Positions 11,690 through 23,501 of a stretch of DNA of 64,000 bases are shown here, piece by piece. Positions within the stretch are counted from its first letter, which is position 1, and the number at the start of each line of letters is the position of its first letter. Origin of the DNA: Larix kaempferi. Its lineage: Eukaryota > Streptophyta > Pinopsida > Pinales > Pinaceae. The DNA lies in NCBI GenBank assembly GCA_027924585.1, contig BSBM01000424.1, positions 1,178,001-1,242,000 on the forward strand. The letters are read 5' to 3'. The notes beneath the pieces are model-generated. The model was not told where the DNA came from, ran no database searches, and saw only the letters and a program-made list of their open reading frames with translations. Made by a program: the position numbers and the translations under genes.

Positions 11690-12272
11690 TGTTGATGTAT
11701 ATGTAACTTCAGAATGTATTTCATCTATATAGTTATTGTACTCCTATAGAGATGTATTATTCCTCTATACGGAAGTGTCGTCATTTGTATTGACAAGTGT
11801 CGCAAGTGTGTTAACATGCCGATGGGTTATTAGACCACCTTGTAAGGGGTCGGTCCGATATAATGTAATATGAAGTTATTGTACCTAGCTAGACAAGTCG
11901 GCCCCATAAGGTTATTGGGAAAATAGGACAAGTATAAATAGAGATCGGGAGATCTCTATTTGGATCACTTCAGAACTCACACTTCCTTCACTTGGAAAGT
12001 GGCGCACATGTGAGGAGGAGGATCAGCTGCTAAGAGGAGTCTATCTCTTGTACTTTGGTTGTGCTATTGCTCTATCTATCTCTGAGGAAGTTGTGGGGTT
12101 TTTCACCTTAGGTTTTTCCCCATGGAAACTCTGTGTGTCTATTGTCTCTCATGCTTTTGCTTCTTGTGATGATTGACATGCTTGTTATGATTGATATGCA
12201 TTGATATACTGTACATGTTATTCTCTCAGTAAAGATCCTAGACTATTGTGAATTAATGCTCAAAATTTAACA
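11690..12272 (+). repeat. Copia-A 3' LTR
   Basis: 583 bp, TGTTGATG...AAATTTAACA, preceded by the purine tract AAGAGGGAG. It is followed by the right TSD ACACA (12273-12277) and then the continuing gypsy LTR. TATAAATA lies at 11933-11940. Confidence 0.95.
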
Positions 12273-13636
12273 ACACAGACGGAAGGTGACTTAAATGCAC
12301 AAGCCAGTTACGATAGTCTACCAGCATGCTAGTACCAAGACTTTAAATGCCCTGTCATTATCACATCCAATACACTATTTAGGGTTGCATTACAAATTTC
12401 TTTTCATTTCCAAAATTTTGTAGTCGACATCGTATTGTTAGTAATACATTTCTAATGTATGGGTCGTATAATGCATGGTTGATATGTGTGGTACATTTTT
12501 CTCAATAGCATAGGTAATGTTATATAGAAGACATTGTTTTTTAGTGTATAGTTTAAAATTCCATAATATGTATATCGTGACGCTTGTTATTTCCCCAACT
12601 TTATTTACAAGTATTCATTATCATATTACATTGTTTAAATATTAAATTAGAATGTCTAATCCTAAAGTGTGATAAATTCACAATAGAAATATGATGGTAA
12701 TATCATAATAGACATTGCTATATCAGTATCATTCTACCTGTATTTATAAATGGAGAAATATAGGAGCTACTCCAGTTATATTGATAATTTCAAGTTAAAT
12801 CCACGTATTGAAATAATATTTGGTTCATGTTTCTATAGTGTAGAAAAACACATAAATTGTAACGTTCTTGTAATAAATTATCACTCCTTGCAAAATGGAG
12901 AAATGATGATAGGATCATAATAGCACGCATACATTGTAATCTAGCACTTAATTCATAAGTATAAGTATCCTTTCTTGACGTTTCCCTCAAGAGCCTAGTG
13001 TAAATAACTAGTTACGACTTCTGTGACTTATAAGCATGGCCAAAGTAACACTTACAGAAATAGGACATAGACGCATACCATTAACAACTCTTGTGTTTGG
13101 AAGTACTTAGAATTACTATAAGCATTGACGACTAACTGAAAAATATAATTAGAATTGCTTGTAACATTTGAAATTGTTGGAATACTCTTACTTGCATATC
13201 TGCGCAAAGAAATAGGTTCAAATGCTTTAGCTAAACATAGCTAAGTAGACCTCAGGGTACCTCGTAGGACCCCTTCGTCATCATTGAAGAACAACTGTCA
13301 GTATTTTGTCAAGAAAATATATCACAAGATAAACTTAATTACAACATGTAGGTTACAAATTAACACAAGCAGAACTAATGATGTATTTTGTGCTATGAAG
13401 TATAAAGTGTTGTTATCGTAATTTGTCATTAGTTAAAAGATTAGTATTTATTTTATTTCCGCAATAGAAAATACAACTATCGTCGTAATTTGTATTAAGA
13501 ACTATGATGTGTCGTTATCATTAATTGTTTTAGTTAAAGGATTTAACCATTATTTTATTTTCCACATTAGCAATTTTAGTATTTATTGCTAATTTAAAAT
13601 TTTTAAATTTTTGTAAATTTTTTGGGATGTTACATG

Positions 13637-13648
13637 TGGTATCAAAGC
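13637..13648 (+). other. Gypsy primer-binding site (tRNA-iMet)
   Basis: TGGTATCAAAGC begins two bases after the LTR end (TTACA|TG|TGGTATC). It fixes the 3' border of the shared LTR and the start of the gypsy internal region. Confidence 0.8.
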
Positions 13649-13783
13649 TCATGTTCGAACTCTCGGCCTGAAAAGGTCCAAAGAACACGCAACAGAAAAA
13701 AAAAAAATTATGACAGCAGAAATATTTACTAATTCAAGTTAAATTATTTTGTTATACAGAAATTTGTTTTCTAAGTTACAGGT

Positions 13784-14760
13784 ATGGAAGGATCAGCTGA
13801 ACATATGGAGGACATATTTCGACCAAATAGTCATACCAACAATAGCACGGGACAACATTATGAAGAAGAGGTCCACGGTGAATTGAATGACAATTCATCA
13901 GAATTGTTACGTGCATTTCAGGAGTTGAAAGCAGAAATAAGATCTGTTAAACAGGATAATGAGAGAATTCTGAAGGCACAAGAAGAACTGAACCAAGTAC
14001 TGTTCGACCAGTGTCCAACTGACGAATAGGATAGAAGGGCTAAAAATACCTCCAAGACTGAAGAATTACCTCATCAGAACAAGGGTAAGAGAGTGAGAAC
14101 TGATGATGAGAATAACAGTTCAACATCATCAGGAGCTGCAAATGAGATACGTAAAAAGAAACGTAATTATTCAAGTGATAGCAGTGAAGGGGATTACAAA
14201 CCAAGAAGCAAAAGCCACAAACAGTATGAATAGATTTATGGGAAGTTCAAGAAAATAAAACCCCCAACTTTCAATGGTGAAACTGAGAAAGGAGAGATAG
14301 TTGAAGCATGGTTGTCCACCATGAAGAAATACTTTCAAATCTATGATTATTCAGAATCATTAAAAGAAAAGATGGCCATATACAACCTGATCGGTAAGGC
14401 ATATATTTGGTGGCAGGACATCAAAAGAGTGAAGGGCATCAAGGACAAGGATGTGAATTGGAGCACTTTTAAATGGTACTTCAAGAAGAAGTTCCTATCT
14501 GAACAATATTACGAAGAAAAGTCCAAGGAATTTTATGATTTAAGACTGGGAACCATGAACATGAAAGAGTTGAACAACAAATTTCTAAATTTGTTAAGGT
14601 ATGTGCCATACCTTGTGGAAGAGAAACCAAAGATTCAAAGATATCTAAGTTGTCTACCTTTCAACATCAAGGACATAATAGAGTATGAAAATCCAAAGAC
14701 CTTAGAAGAAGCCATGAGGAAAGCAACTTTCTACTATGATCAAAACTGAAAAAGAGAAGG
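13784..14760 (+). pseudogene. Gypsy gag (broken)
   Basis: An ATG at 13784 opens a leader with a probable coiled-coil (ELLRAFQELKAEIRSVKQDN), stopped by TAG at 14027. After another stop near 14231 the main Gag domain is open at 14312-14749: KKYFQIYDYSESLKEKMAIY, then AYIWWQDIK, WSTFKWYFKKKFL, YYEEKSKEFYDLRLGTMNM and YVPYLVEEKPKIQRYLSCLP. This pattern is the retrotransposon Gag family that forms the virus-like particle. TGA at 14747 and other stops separate it from the zinc knuckle. Confidence 0.85.
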
Positions 14761-14959
14761 GATATCTAACTGGAAAAATCATAAGCCCAACAACTTTTAG
14801 CTGAAGAAGAAAAATTTCAGATTCAATGGAAATTCTGGTTTTCAAAAGAAAAACTTTCCAAATCGAAATTTCCAAGGAAACAGTCCCAGAAATAATCAGC
14901 ATCAGAATTTTACAGCTCCTAGAAATACACCCAATGCTACTAGAACTAATGACCATAGG

Positions 14960-15295
14960 ACACCTATAAAATGTTTTGAGTGTCAAGTTCCTCATTATGC
15001 TTCAAATTGTCCCAATAAGAAGCGGACAACCAATAATATTCATTCCATACAGGCTGAACTTACTGTGGGAGACTTGGCAAGAGATATGCCCAGAATTAAT
15101 GCATCTCTAGACAACAGGAAAGCAGAGCATCAAGTCTCTATGGTAGAGATTGAAGGTATGCTACAAAACCACCCAGTTTCTATTTTGATTGATCCAAGCA
15201 CTAGCTTGAGTTATATATCTCTAGATATTGTAGAAAATTTTAATCTGAAAACAGAAAAATTTAATAAATCCTTGTTAGTTAGACTAGCAACATGA
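14960..15295 (+). pseudogene. Gypsy zinc knuckle and protease remnant
   Basis: CFECQVPHYASNC (about 14972-15010) is a retroviral-type knuckle shortened by one residue (CX2CX3HX4C, normally CX2CX4HX4C). The protease follows: VEIEGMLQNHPVSILIDPST occupies the position where the family has a D-S/T-G triad, so the catalytic motif has been lost (DPST). SLSYISLDIVENFNL continues the fold. The frame ends at TGA 15293. Confidence 0.8.
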
Positions 15296-15307
15296 AAAAA
15301 AAGAAAA

Positions 15308-16235
15308 GTGTCTGATTTTGTTGAAAGTTGTGTTTTATCTATGAATCAGTTAACGACTCAAACCAAGCTAAATGTTTTACCTTTAGGATCCTATGACATC
15401 TTAATGGGAATGGACTGGTTTGAATCACATCATGTTATTTTGAATTGGTATGAGAAAATTTTTACTTGTCTAAATGATGAAGGAGAAACAATAGAAGTAA
15501 AAGGTAATCCTAGAAGGACATCACTTAGACATATTTCAGCTATGCAAGTAAAAAGAGCAGTTAGAAAAGGAGTTGAGATGTTCGCAGTGAATGTAGTACA
15601 TGAGGAGTTAATTACAAAAGAGGAAAAACTGAAACTAGAAGATATACCTATCCTAAAAGAATTTCTGGATGTTTTTCCAGAAGAAATTCCAAGATTACCC
15701 CCAAAGAGACATCTAGATTTTACCATCGAACTGATACCGGGTGCGGTACCAAACTCCAAAGCTCCATATAGGATGAATATATTGGAATTAAATGAGTTAA
15801 AATCACAGTTGAAGGAACTGATTGATAAAACTATATAAGACCCAGCGTGTCTCCTTGGGGAGCACCTGTTATTTTTGCTAAGAAAAAAGATGGCACTTTA
15901 AGGCTTTGTATAGATTATCGCACACTGAATAAGATGACAATCAAGAATCGATATCCGTTTCCCCACATCGACGATCTATTTGATCAACTGCGAGGAGCAA
16001 TGATATTTTCAAAGATTGATTTCAAATCAGGATATCATCAAGTTCGTGTGAAGGATGAGGATATTTTTAAAACAGCCTTTAGAACTCGCTATGGGCATTA
16101 TGACTTCGTAGTCATGCCATTCGGGTTGACTAATGCCCTGACAGTTTTTATGTGCTTAATGAACAATATTCTGCACAATCTTTGGATAAGTTCGTCATTG
16201 TGTTCATAGATGACATCCTAGTATATTTTAAAAGG
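15308..16235 (+). pseudogene. Gypsy reverse transcriptase
   Basis: PR-RT linker motifs NVLPLGSYDILMGMDWF and DVFPEEIPRLPPKRHLDF are followed by a stop at 15836. RT continues from 15847: [53 protein letters not shown] and [12 protein letters not shown] (PFGL-NAP block with P changed). The YxDD-type site reads [10 protein letters not shown] at about 16199-16228 but is in another frame because of an indel near 16190. Stop plus frameshift make it inactive. Confidence 0.9.
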
Positions 16236-17095
16236 AAGAACATGACGAACATCTGCGTATTATTTTACAAGTTCTGAGAGATCATCAGTTATACGCTAAG
16301 TTTAGTAAGTGTGACTTTCACAAGGATAAGATTCAGTATTTAGGTCACATAATCTCTAAGGAAGCAATTTCGGTTGATCCATATAAGATAAAAATCATTA
16401 ATGAATGGCCACTTCCTAAGTATGTGTCGGACGTAAGATCGTTTATGGGGATTACAGGATATTATAGAAAATTCATAGAAGGTTTTTCGACGATTGCAAA
16501 CCCCATAATCTCCCTACAAAAGAAGGGGAAGAAGTTGGTATGGGATCAAAAGTGTGCAGACAGTTTTAAGAAGTTGAAGGAATTACTAACTACAACACCT
16601 ATTCTGAGAATTGCAGATCCTAAGAAGGATTTTATAGTATGCACCGACGCATGTAATGACGGACTCGGTGGAGTCCTAACACAAGAGGGACATGCTATTG
16701 CATATGAGTCTCGAAAGCTGAAAATACATGAGAAAAATTACTCTACATATCATCTAGAATTATTAGCAGTAATACATGCCTTAAAAATGTGGCGTCGCCA
16801 TCTTATTGCCAGAAAATTTACTTTGATGACAGATAACATGGGGCTAAAGTATTTACTAAATCAAACGAATTTGAATGCTAGACAAGCTAGATGGATAACC
16901 TTTCTAAGTGAATATGATTTTGAAATTCATCATATAAAGGGTAAAGAGAACAGGGTTGCTGATGCTTTAAGTCGTAATGCAAAGTTAAATTTTATTTCAG
17001 CCATCAGTACATACACAACAGATTTAGAAAATCAAATTTTTGAAGGGATTAAATTGGATGAAGAGTATAGAAATTTACATGAAAAGACAACAGAA
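16236..17095 (+). pseudogene. Gypsy RT C-terminus and RNase H
   Basis: After the active site, LYAKFSKCDFHKDKIQYLGH and SVDPYKI show the thumb; from 16424 the frame is open through MGITGYYRKFIEGFSTIANP and RNase H. The RNase H motifs are CTDACNDGLGG, ELLAVIHALKMWRRH, LMTDNMGLKYLL and RVADALSRNAK, where the canonical ALSR is preserved, unlike the upstream partner. The open stretch runs to 17314, into the integrase zinc-binding region. Confidence 0.9.
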
Positions 17096-18460
17096 AATAA
17101 TTCTGAAAATTCTATGGCAAATTTCAGGTTAAAAGAAAATGGCTTGCTGCTGTACAAAACCAGATTATATGTGCCCAATGTACTAAAGATAAAAATTCTG
17201 ATTTTAGATGAGATGAACAAAAGTCATTATGTTGGTCATTTAGGTTATAAGAAAACCATAACTATGTTACGGAAATATTATTATTGCCCTAGGATGAAGG
17301 ATGAAGTAGCATAATATACAGCTAAATGCTTTGACTGTCAAAGAGTAAAGGTTGAACATCAGCATCTGGCTGGACTGTTATAGCCATTACCTATACCTAG
17401 TTGGAAATGGGATATCATAAGCATAGATTTTATTACCGGACTACCCAAAAATCGGAAAAAAAATGATTCCATCATTGTGGTAGTGGATAAACTCAACAAG
17501 GCAACACATTTTATACCAGTAAAAACTACTTATAAGGCTCCAGATATTGCAGAAATTTTTATGAAATAGATTTTTCGATTACATGGAATACCAAAAATGA
17601 TAGTTTCAGACCGTGATTCTAAGTTTACTGGAAACTTCTGGAGATCTTTGTTTAAAGGGTTGAATACAACCTTAAACTTCAGCACAACATTTCATCCACA
17701 AACGGATGGATAGACAGAAAGAATAAATCAGATATTGGAAGACATGCTAAGGATGTATGTTACGGACCAGCTTGGTAAGTTGGAAGACTACTTGCATTTA
17801 GCAGAATTTGCATATAACAACCATTACCATGCATCAGCCAAGCTTAGCCCTTTTGAAATTCTTTATGGTAGGAAATGTAATACACGAGTTTCTTGGAATG
17901 ACCCAGTTAATAGAGTTATTTTAGGACCTGAATTGTTGAAGGAAATAGAACTAACTGTGCAACAGGTACAAAGAAATCTTAAAGCTGCCCAAGATAGGAA
18001 AAAGAGTCAAGCAGATCTTAAAAGGACTCATAAAGAGTTCCAGGTTGGTGAGCATGTTTTCATTAAGGTAAGACCAAAGAAGAGCTCATTAAAATTGGGA
18101 AGTTGTGCCAAAATGGCACCCAGGTATTGTGGTCCTTTCAAAATTTTATCAAGGGTAGGACCCGTGGCATATCAACTAGCTTTGCCACCAAATCTAAAAA
18201 TACATAATGTTTTTCATATTTCAATTTTAAATAAATATGTACACGATGCTACTCATGTTATAAATTGGAATGATGTACAGGTGGAACAAGACGGCGATTT
18301 TCAGGTGGAACCGGACTGTATCCTCGAAAGGAGGGAAACTCTACTCCGAAATAACACCATTGGGTAGGTAAAGGTGCAATGGAAGCACCTTAGCCCAGAA
18401 TAGGCAACTTGGGAGTTGGAGAGTAGTATGCGGGTAGCATACCCAATTCTGTTTCAGGAA
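17096..18460 (+). pseudogene. Gypsy integrase and chromodomain-like tail
   Basis: The N-terminal HHCC region is readable (HYVGHLGYKKTITMLRKYYY, then CFDCQRVK in frame after a TAA near 17311). The core has IISIDFITGLPKN and IVSDRDSKFTGNFW with both Asp, and TDG-TERINQILEDML with Glu next to a CAG-to-TAG stop near 17710. Further TAGs at about 17380 and 17567 also look like C-to-T changes. The open part 17735-18367 carries FEILYGRKCNTRVSW, the GPF module CGPFKILSRVGPVAY and the start of the chromodomain (DCILERRETLLRNNTIG), cut by TAG at 18365. Confidence 0.88.
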
Positions 18461-18501
18461 CACTCAAAAAATGAATGAACAACATCGAGGACATTGTTGA
18501 G

Positions 18502-18514
18502 ACTTAAGGGGGGG
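18502..18514 (+). other. Gypsy polypurine tract
   Basis: ACTTAAGGGGGGG directly precedes the LTR start TGTATGCC. The same tract precedes the shared LTR at 1982-1994. It is the plus-strand primer site in cDNA synthesis. Confidence 0.8.
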
Positions 18515-21500
18515 TGTATGCCACCTACCCAAATTTTGAGACTATTTATTTTATTTGCAAAAACATTATGTTAAATTATAATTACAAAGTTTTGTAATTA
18601 TGACCAAATCTGGTCAAGGATGATTGTAATAACATATTATTATTATTTAATAAATTAAAACAGGAGAGAAACACCCAAGGGAACTATTAAATGTGTGTTC
18701 ACTGACCCAGTAGGAGGAATGGAAGTTGTTAGAAGGCATGGGACAGATGTCAGCATTTGCACTCCACCACTAGCTATTTGTTATGGGACAACAACCCCTA
18801 AAATTGTGGTATTATCCCTCAGGTGGGTGGAACAAAGCTGTTAGCTCATTAATGACCAGGTTAACCACTAAGAAGGCCTAGGCATCCTAGATAAAGAAAA
18901 TTCGAATTGAGTAGGGAGCTCCACATTATTTTCTGTAGAAATAATTCCTCAAGTGTATCAGGTGATCACTGAGAGATTCGAATAGGGAGGCTAAGTGAAT
19001 GTGCATTGTGAGTCTACTGAATTGATTATGAGAAGGAAACCAGAGGTGCTGGTGCAGGTCTCTTTGACTGTTAAGTCTATATGACTGGATGAACTACTTT
19101 GTTGCTGCAAGTAGATGACCTAAAGCTTTTACAGATTCTTCTTCCTAGTGGTTCAGTGAACAGGCTCAGGGGTCCTAAGTCAAGTAATTTGGCTGTCTTC
19201 AGGAATAGGTAGGGTGGAACAGGCTCCTTGGGTTGTTTTTTTTCCTACATTCACCAGGTTCTACTATTCTGTCTTGTTTATTTTTCAGTTAAATGATTTT
19301 CTGTAATTGTGAATTTAGTATTTACAGTTAATAGCATATAGAAGTAATTGTCTTCAGTTTTCTGCCCTAAGTATGATTTTCTATAATGATGTTTAAATTA
19401 AATGAGATGATTGATTAAAAATATTTTCTGTATTTTTCCCATACTGTTTTCTGTATAGTACTCTAGTACAGAGAAGTAGAATTAAGTCAGATGATTGATG
19501 GGAAGAATGCGAAGTGAATGGATAGACTAACATTGTAGTGTTTCTTTTAATTCTGAAATTTCAAGTATACATGTCTAAACTCAGAAAATAGAAAAACATA
19601 TCATAAGCAGATATATAGCATTTTATGTACTTAGTACGAAAAGTAAAACATTTCATCTCTGCACAGAAATAGGTTTTCAAATTATTACTATCTATTTTTG
19701 AAAGCTAATACTATACATTCTATTATTTTCTTTCCAACAATAAGGTGTTATATTTCCACTTATTTTAAACATTATTATTCTAGAAATTTAACAGCTGCAA
19801 ATATTCTTTTATACAAACTTGATACTTGCATTTTATTCTCATTTCATTTCTTTCATTCAACATTCATGAATTAAACTTAACATTTTTCTATTATTTAAAA
19901 CGATCTACTATGTTCCAAAATTTGCAGAAAAGGACTATCTAGGTTTTATTTATAAAGTTTTCCATTTAGTTCTATAAACAAAAACATTTATCACTTTGCA
20001 ATAGAAGTTGCAAGACTAAACTTTCAATTGTTTAAATTTTGCAAACATCTACAAGTTTGTTTTCAAAACCCTAAGACCATTTTATAACCAGCCCACGGTC
20101 TACATTTAAAATCGTAAACCTACTTTATTATATCAAGTTTTTCCAAAGCTAAACACATCATAATTATTTGACTATCACTTTTACGATAGTTATCCACTTA
20201 AACAAAAGTATTTTCTCTTCCATTAGTCGTAATACCTAACTACGTGGTGGTTCAAAATAGAGACTGGGTCTCATCACCATTTTAACTTCAACCTAAACAA
20301 TACTAACTCAGGGTTTTATTTTTATAAAATAAGTTAGCCACGGCTCTCGGCCTGAATCAACACTGCTTTTCAAACCAAAATATCAACTTATACAAACATA
20401 GAAGCAGTTCAGGAAAGCTATTCTTTTTAAGCAAAACTCAATTCCATATCAATGCTCAAACAAAATTATAAACATTGTAACACAAGACCTTCCATGTTTC
20501 GCAGAAACGAGTTAGCCCTCGGCTCTTGACTAGTATTTACATTTTATCAATTTAGTCAAATTATTGACAGAGTTTGTACTAAAAACATTTTCAAGGTTCC
20601 TAAACCACATAGGGTTCATTCCTTTAGTAACTACATCGTAAACAAGTTCACGCTTAAAGAAACAACACAACATAAAAATACTGGGCCGAATAGCAAAATA
20701 GGCTGAGAATTTATCCTCTTGTAACATATCATTCAAAGAACGTCTTAACCTCGGCCATTACCCTTGCCAGTGACATTGGCCAAACGGTGCCAAGAGTACC
20801 TACGAGGGTTTAAGAACCACCGAGGCTTACTAGGTGGTCGAGCAGCAGTTCCCACCAAGATTTCAAATGTAGTAACCGTTTGATGAAGCTAAACCTGCCA
20901 TAAAAATCATCGAGAGGTTAAATGAAGAAAACACAAAGTTAACTCGAAGCAACTCAAATATCATTATAAATCCTTTGAAGGAAACATTACCTTAAATAAT
21001 GCAACTTCTGGAGTTAGAAACACCTTAAGCAGACAAGACGACAGAGCCATCTACCAAATGCAGAGAATAAGAGTTCAGAACTTGAAGAACAACAATTGTA
21101 GCTAGGAGAATCAAACTCTGATCCAACCTTGCACTCAAATAAACTAACAGAAAAACCCTACAAAATACTTCACAAACTGTATCGTGGCTCGGCTCTACAA
21201 AGAACACAGATCCTGGAAACTTATAAGTCTTCCCCTACAGGTCCAGGTATTGAAACCGAGGAAGAAGTCCTCCCAGCAAACAACTACTAAACCCTACTTT
21301 ACCGCAGGCAGTCTGCCTCTCCACATTACCACCATCAGAGCAAAATAAAACCAAGAAACCATTTCGATGCAATCTATAACGAAGGAATAGGGTTTCATTC
21401 CAAAAACCTAGAACACGTGAGATCAACGATGGAGAAGAATCCAGCAATGCACGTCGAAGTTCGGGCAACAACCATGTTTCAATGACATATTTATTATCAC

Positions 21501-22985
21501 ATCCACTACAGTGCCAGCTTAGTATACCAAGGGACAACACAGTAACAACTCGACATAATGGTAACATTTGTAACTTCCATTACGTGAACCCCAGCCACGG
21601 TGGCATCCACCCAGAATTCCACTCAACGCAGAAGGCAGGTGACTTAAATGCCCAAGCCAGTTACGATAGTCTGTCAGCATGCTAGTGCCAAGACTTTAAA
21701 TGCCCTGTCATTATCACATTCAATACATTATTTAGGGTTGCATTACATATTTCTTTTCATTTCCAAAAGTTTGTAGTTGACATCGTATTGTTAGTAATAC
21801 ATTTCTAATGTATGGGTCGTATAATGCATGGTTGATATATGTGGTACATTTTTCTCAATAGCATAGGTAATGTTATATAGAAGACATTGGTTTTTAGTGT
21901 ATAGTTTAAAATTCCATAATATGTATATCGTGACACTTGTTATTTCCCCAACTTTATTTACAAGTATTCATTATTATATTACATTGTTTAAATATTAAAT
22001 TAGAATGTCTAATCCTAAAGTGTGATAAATGCACAATAGAAATATGATGGTAATATCATAATAGACATTGCTATATTAGTATAATTCTACCTGTATTTAT
22101 AAATGGAAAAATATAGGAGCTACTCCAGTTATATTGATAATTTCAAGTTAAATCCACGTATTGAAATAATATTTGGTTCATGTTTCTATAGTGTAGAACA
22201 ACACATAAATTGTAATGTTCTTGTAATAAATTATCACTCCTTGCAAAATGGAGAAATGATGACAAGATCATAACAGCACATATACATTGTAATCTAGCAC
22301 GTAATTCATCAGTATAAGTATCCTTTCTTGACGTTTCCCTAAAGATCCTAGTGTAAATAACTAGTTACGACTTCTGCGACTTATAAGCATGGCCAAAGTA
22401 ACACTTACAGAAATAGGACAGAGACGCGTACCATTAACAACTCTCTTGTTTGGAAGTACTTAGAATTACTATAAGCATTGACGGCTAACTGAAAAATATA
22501 ATTAGAATTGCTTGTAACATTTGAAATTGTCATAATACTCTTACCTGCGTATCTGCGCAAAGAAACAGGTTCAAATGCTTTAGCTAAACATAGCTAAGTA
22601 AACCTCAGGGTACCTCGTAGGACCCCTTCGTCATCATCCAAGAACAACTGCAGTACTTTATCAAGAAAATATATCACAAGATAAACTTAATTACAGCATG
22701 TAGATTACAAATAAACACAAGCATAACTAATGATGTATTTTGTGCTATGAAGTATAAAGTGTTGTTATCGTAATTTGTCATTAGTTAAAAGATTAGTATT
22801 TATTTTATTTCCACAATAGCATATACAACTATCATCGTAATTTGTATTAAGAACTACGATGTGTCGTTATCATTAATTGTTTTAGTTAAAGGATTTAGCC
22901 ATTATTTTATTTTCCGCATTAGCAATTTCAGTATTATTGCTAATTTAAAATTTTTAAATTTTTGTAAATTTTTTGGGATGTTACA
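18515..22985 (+). repeat. Gypsy terminal 3' LTR (4471 bp)
   Basis: Begins TGTATGCCACC and ends GGGATGTTACA; co-linear throughout with the shared LTR once Copia-A is removed. The empty Copia-A site lies near 21630. It ends abruptly at 22985, where minus-strand copia sequence begins, so the gypsy tandem was inserted into Copia-B. A length of 4.5 kb is at the long end for plant LTRs. Confidence 0.92.
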
Positions 22986-23501
22986 AAATGTCTCTTCATA
23001 GTCAATTCCCTCTTTCTGAGAGAATCCTATGGCCACAAACCTTGCCTTATACTTTTCAATGCTACCATCTGCAGCATGATTTATCTTATATATTCATTTG
23101 GAGGATACCACACTCTTGTCCTTTGGTCTGGGAACTATATCCCAAACATTATTCTTCATTATTGATTGGTATTCCTCTGTCATTGCCTCTACTCACTCTT
23201 TCTTATGAGATGCCTCTTCATAACTAGTGGGTTCTTGATCTACAAGATCACACATCAAAGCCATATAGCTGGAGAATGACTTTGGTTTCTTGCTCACTCT
23301 AGTGGAGCCTTCAGGAGCTCCATACTTTTCTGCTCCTAGTATAATGTCTCTTTCCCATGTTGGATTTCTCTTTCTTGATATGTTTATGGTAGGGGGTTCT
23401 TGTGGTTCTATCATGTCATGGTCTTCAGGTGTTACATCTTCAGGGATGGGTACGACCTCTGCAGTTCTGGGAGGTGCATATTCCTCATATACTTCTTCAT
23501 A
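22986..23501 (-). pseudogene. Copia-B integrase-RT linker and RT start
   Basis: Reading leftward, an acidic linker (YEEYAPPRTAEVVPIPEDVT, then PQEPPTINISRKRNPTWERD) leads to MALMCDLVDQEPTSYEEASH. After a stop, RT starts: [51 protein letters not shown]. The RT is cut by the gypsy insertion before the YVDD site. Confidence 0.85.

Larger units (their letters stand above)
5140..12272 (+). mobile_element. Copia-A, complete Ty1/copia element nested in the gypsy LTR
   Basis: The 7133-bp element has TG...CA LTRs (5140-5732 and 11690-12272), a Met-tRNA primer site at 5733 and gag-pol in copia order (gag, protease, integrase, RT, RNase H). A purine-rich tract (AAGAGGGAG) lies just before the 3' LTR, and the TSD is ACACA. 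By eye the LTRs differ at about 18 of roughly 580 aligned sites plus two indels, about 3%. It is therefore the youngest dated insertion here. Gag has an in-frame TGA, the integrase C-terminus is replaced by 0.5 kb of unrelated sequence and RT has a frameshift and deletion, so it is not autonomous. Confidence 0.95.
1995..13634 (+). mobile_element. Shared gypsy LTR (about 4.5 kb), split by Copia-A
   Basis: The LTR starts TGTATGTCACC at 1995, right after the polypurine tract, and ends ...GGGATGTTACA at 13634, just before a primer-binding site. It consists of 1995-5139 plus 12273-13634; the intervening 7.1 kb is Copia-A. Removing Copia-A and one copy of its TSD leaves about 4.5 kb, co-linear with the 4471-bp terminal LTR at 18515-22985. 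It serves as 3' LTR of the upstream internal fragment and 5' LTR of the downstream one. No gene is visible inside; short open stretches at 2578-2772, 3974-4186 and on the minus strand look incidental. Confidence 0.88.
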
